DNA from: Progne subis subis
Taxonomy: Eukaryota; Chordata; Aves; Passeriformes; Hirundinidae
Direction: 5' to 3'
DNA length: 64,000 nucleotides
Assembly: GCA_022316685.1 (NCBI GenBank)
Contig: JAKJHU010000024.1
Span: 6,766,501 to 6,830,500 of the forward strand
Position 1 is the first letter of the stretch. The number at the start of each line of letters is the position of its first letter. Positions 62,473-64,000 of the stretch are shown here, in pieces. The translations under genes were made by a program, and so were the position numbers. A model generated the notes under the pieces. The model did no database searches, was not told the origin of the DNA, and was given only the letters and a program-made list of their open reading frames with translations.

Positions 62473-64000
62473 TAGAATCACAGAATAATTTATAATAGTT
62501 CAGACAATAAGAAAGTCAGGGATTCACAAGGAATTCACAATGCTGGGACTTTGTATGGAGTTTTCAGGGAAAAACATAGCTACTTTTAGGTATAAAAGTT
62601 GATTCTTCACTTCATGACACCAGTTGAATGACTTTGCTCACCACAGGGAGACTATACTAATTAAGTTTCCGTATGTCAAAAAGGGAACTTAGTAACTAAT
62701 TTATAACTAATTATATAAGTCGTCTTAATTACAAATACTGTTTCTCAATGGCATTTGTGAATCTGTGTATGCATTTATAACACAGTATTTGATAAAGCAG
62801 CTCTGCAAGAGAAACGTTAAAATATTTATGGCACCAGGTACTAAGTCACAGTTGTTACCTAAAGTTCTGGGGTTTCTAATGAATTGTATAATTACATTAT
62901 TTACCCAATCATACAGGTCACTAAGACAAATTAAATGAAGATTTAAACCCAAGGTAAATATCAGGAGAAATTTCATTGTAGAAAAAGTTCTCAGTGATTT
63001 CAAATCCTGGTCACATAAGTAAATTTTACACTATTGTATATGATGATATTGCTGACTTTTATGTCAGCACAGAGTGATGAATGTTCTATAGCACTACAAA
63101 ATTTCAAAACATTAATAACAATTACAAAATTCTACTTATAGTCTTGCAAAACCATCAGCGTAAAGAAACCACTTTGTCACTGATGCTACCTGAGGCATTC
63201 CACTTTGACAATTATATATGACAGTACAGAAAACATGATGTGGTAATTGCTCTGCTAAGCAAAGAATTATTTGTAGCTCTGTCTAAGCAAACCAGTTTAG
63301 AGACTTGGCAGGTCATACTAGCAAAAATAAAACCAGGCATCTCTTTAAGAAAAAATGGAGTTTCACAGATTTAATTTTGCTTTTCCCTTCACTTTTCCCA
63401 TAATGAATTGGTTCCATAGCATACATACCAAGGAAAGAAAATCTGTTGAATCTGCTTGCATTCTGGCAAACCTTCCAAATGGGGAACTACCATGATTCCA
63501 CCCAGTTCACCAGACTGAAGATGTCACAGAGAGAAAGAGGTCATCTGAACTAAATTGTGCAGCCAGGCTTGCACTCTTGCATGTCTCCCACATATTCTAA
63601 AAAGTCACAGCGGGATCCTGGTCTCCAATGATAGAAATGTTCCATTTATTTCAACACTGAAAAAAAATTCATTTGGCTTGCTTTAAATGCCTATACTAGG
63701 AAAATATGTACTTCACCTCAAGAATGAATTTTTTCTCAGCTGATTTGTAAAATTAGCATAGGATGAATGGGTTAGAGACATGTACAGAGACGATGCCCAC
63801 ATTTTGGCATTCCACTCTAGGAATAATACTAATTTTCTAGACAAATTGCCAGAGCTCTACGTCAGCAGAAGGCTCGCCTGAATGTAGAAACATATGTTTG
63901 AAATAAGGCACAATATTTCTGTGTTAAATGAGCTGTTGAAATACCATAAAGTGGGCAGGAAATGTGACCAGAATGTCACAGTTAAGTCACTGGCTGTTGA

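Larger units (their letters stand above)
57725..64000. other. Intergenic DNA to the window end
   Basis: No gene recognised; specifically no tissue factor (F3) exon seen on plus. Holds T22 (58539-58560), a 16-bp tandem duplication (59970-60001) and the near-palindrome at 62436-62472. The minus frame 62725-63003 has a signal-like start but no recognisable domain. Confidence 0.55.

Noticed and set aside
62471..62500. CR1 tail on the minus strand (AGAATCACAGAAT)
   Set aside because: Only one octamer-like unit and no upstream CR1 block; too little to call.
1..64000. tRNA, rRNA, CRISPR arrays, bacterial-type operons or intact retroviral genes
   Set aside because: None was seen on reading both strands; the genomic style is a vertebrate chromosome.

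Overview
The window is vertebrate nuclear DNA, most likely from a bird. It has GT-AG introns, one multi-exon solute-carrier gene, a CpG-island promoter, AT-rich intergenic DNA, long microsatellites and poly-A/T runs. It also carries two fragments with the CR1 LINE 3' signature, the dominant interspersed repeat of birds and other reptiles. There is no operon, CRISPR array, phage or bacterial-type gene. I cannot name the species from the sequence; a songbird is a guess.

Left part (1-10.9 kb): the 5' half of SLC44A3 (choline transporter-like protein 3, CTL3) on the minus strand. I rebuilt nine coding exons from homology and splice sites: 10605-10631, 10298-10405, 7626-7768, 7040-7176, 5481-5574, 3945-4114, 3324-3413, 2632-2756 and 873-1059. 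All exon phases agree. Together they encode the first 360 residues and one base of the next codon; human CTL3 has about 650 residues. The rest of the gene lies to the left of the window. The start codon sits inside a CpG island (about 10.47-10.93 kb) with a perfect G-quadruplex motif upstream.

Right part (10.9-64 kb): about 53 kb of mostly intergenic DNA. In human the neighbour on the 5' side of SLC44A3 is F3 (tissue factor), a long way off. No F3 exon was recognised here, so this looks like part of that gap. It holds two GC/CpG-rich islets (16.98-17.11 and 26.7-27.4 kb), a 500-bp GATA-type hexanucleotide array (28.2-28.7 kb), a (TG)n tract with a (CG)4 core (36.8 kb), a 13-unit CCATT array (40.5 kb), a CR1 fragment (39.3-39.7 kb), a 160-bp tract almost devoid of A and C (43.4 kb), poly-T runs of 56 and 62 bases (38.6 and 57.7 kb), and several perfect or near-perfect inverted repeats.

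The most interesting signal is on the minus strand at 51.24-52.25 kb. A broken reading frame there resembles the C'-to-G strands of an immunoglobulin V-set domain, with a YYC motif and a G-T-x-I 'J-like' end. It is followed by a phase-compatible splice pair and a transmembrane-segment exon. It looks like the relic of a V-set receptor gene. A possible leader/first-half exon lies at 56.0-56.3 kb. This is inference from pattern reading and needs a profile search.
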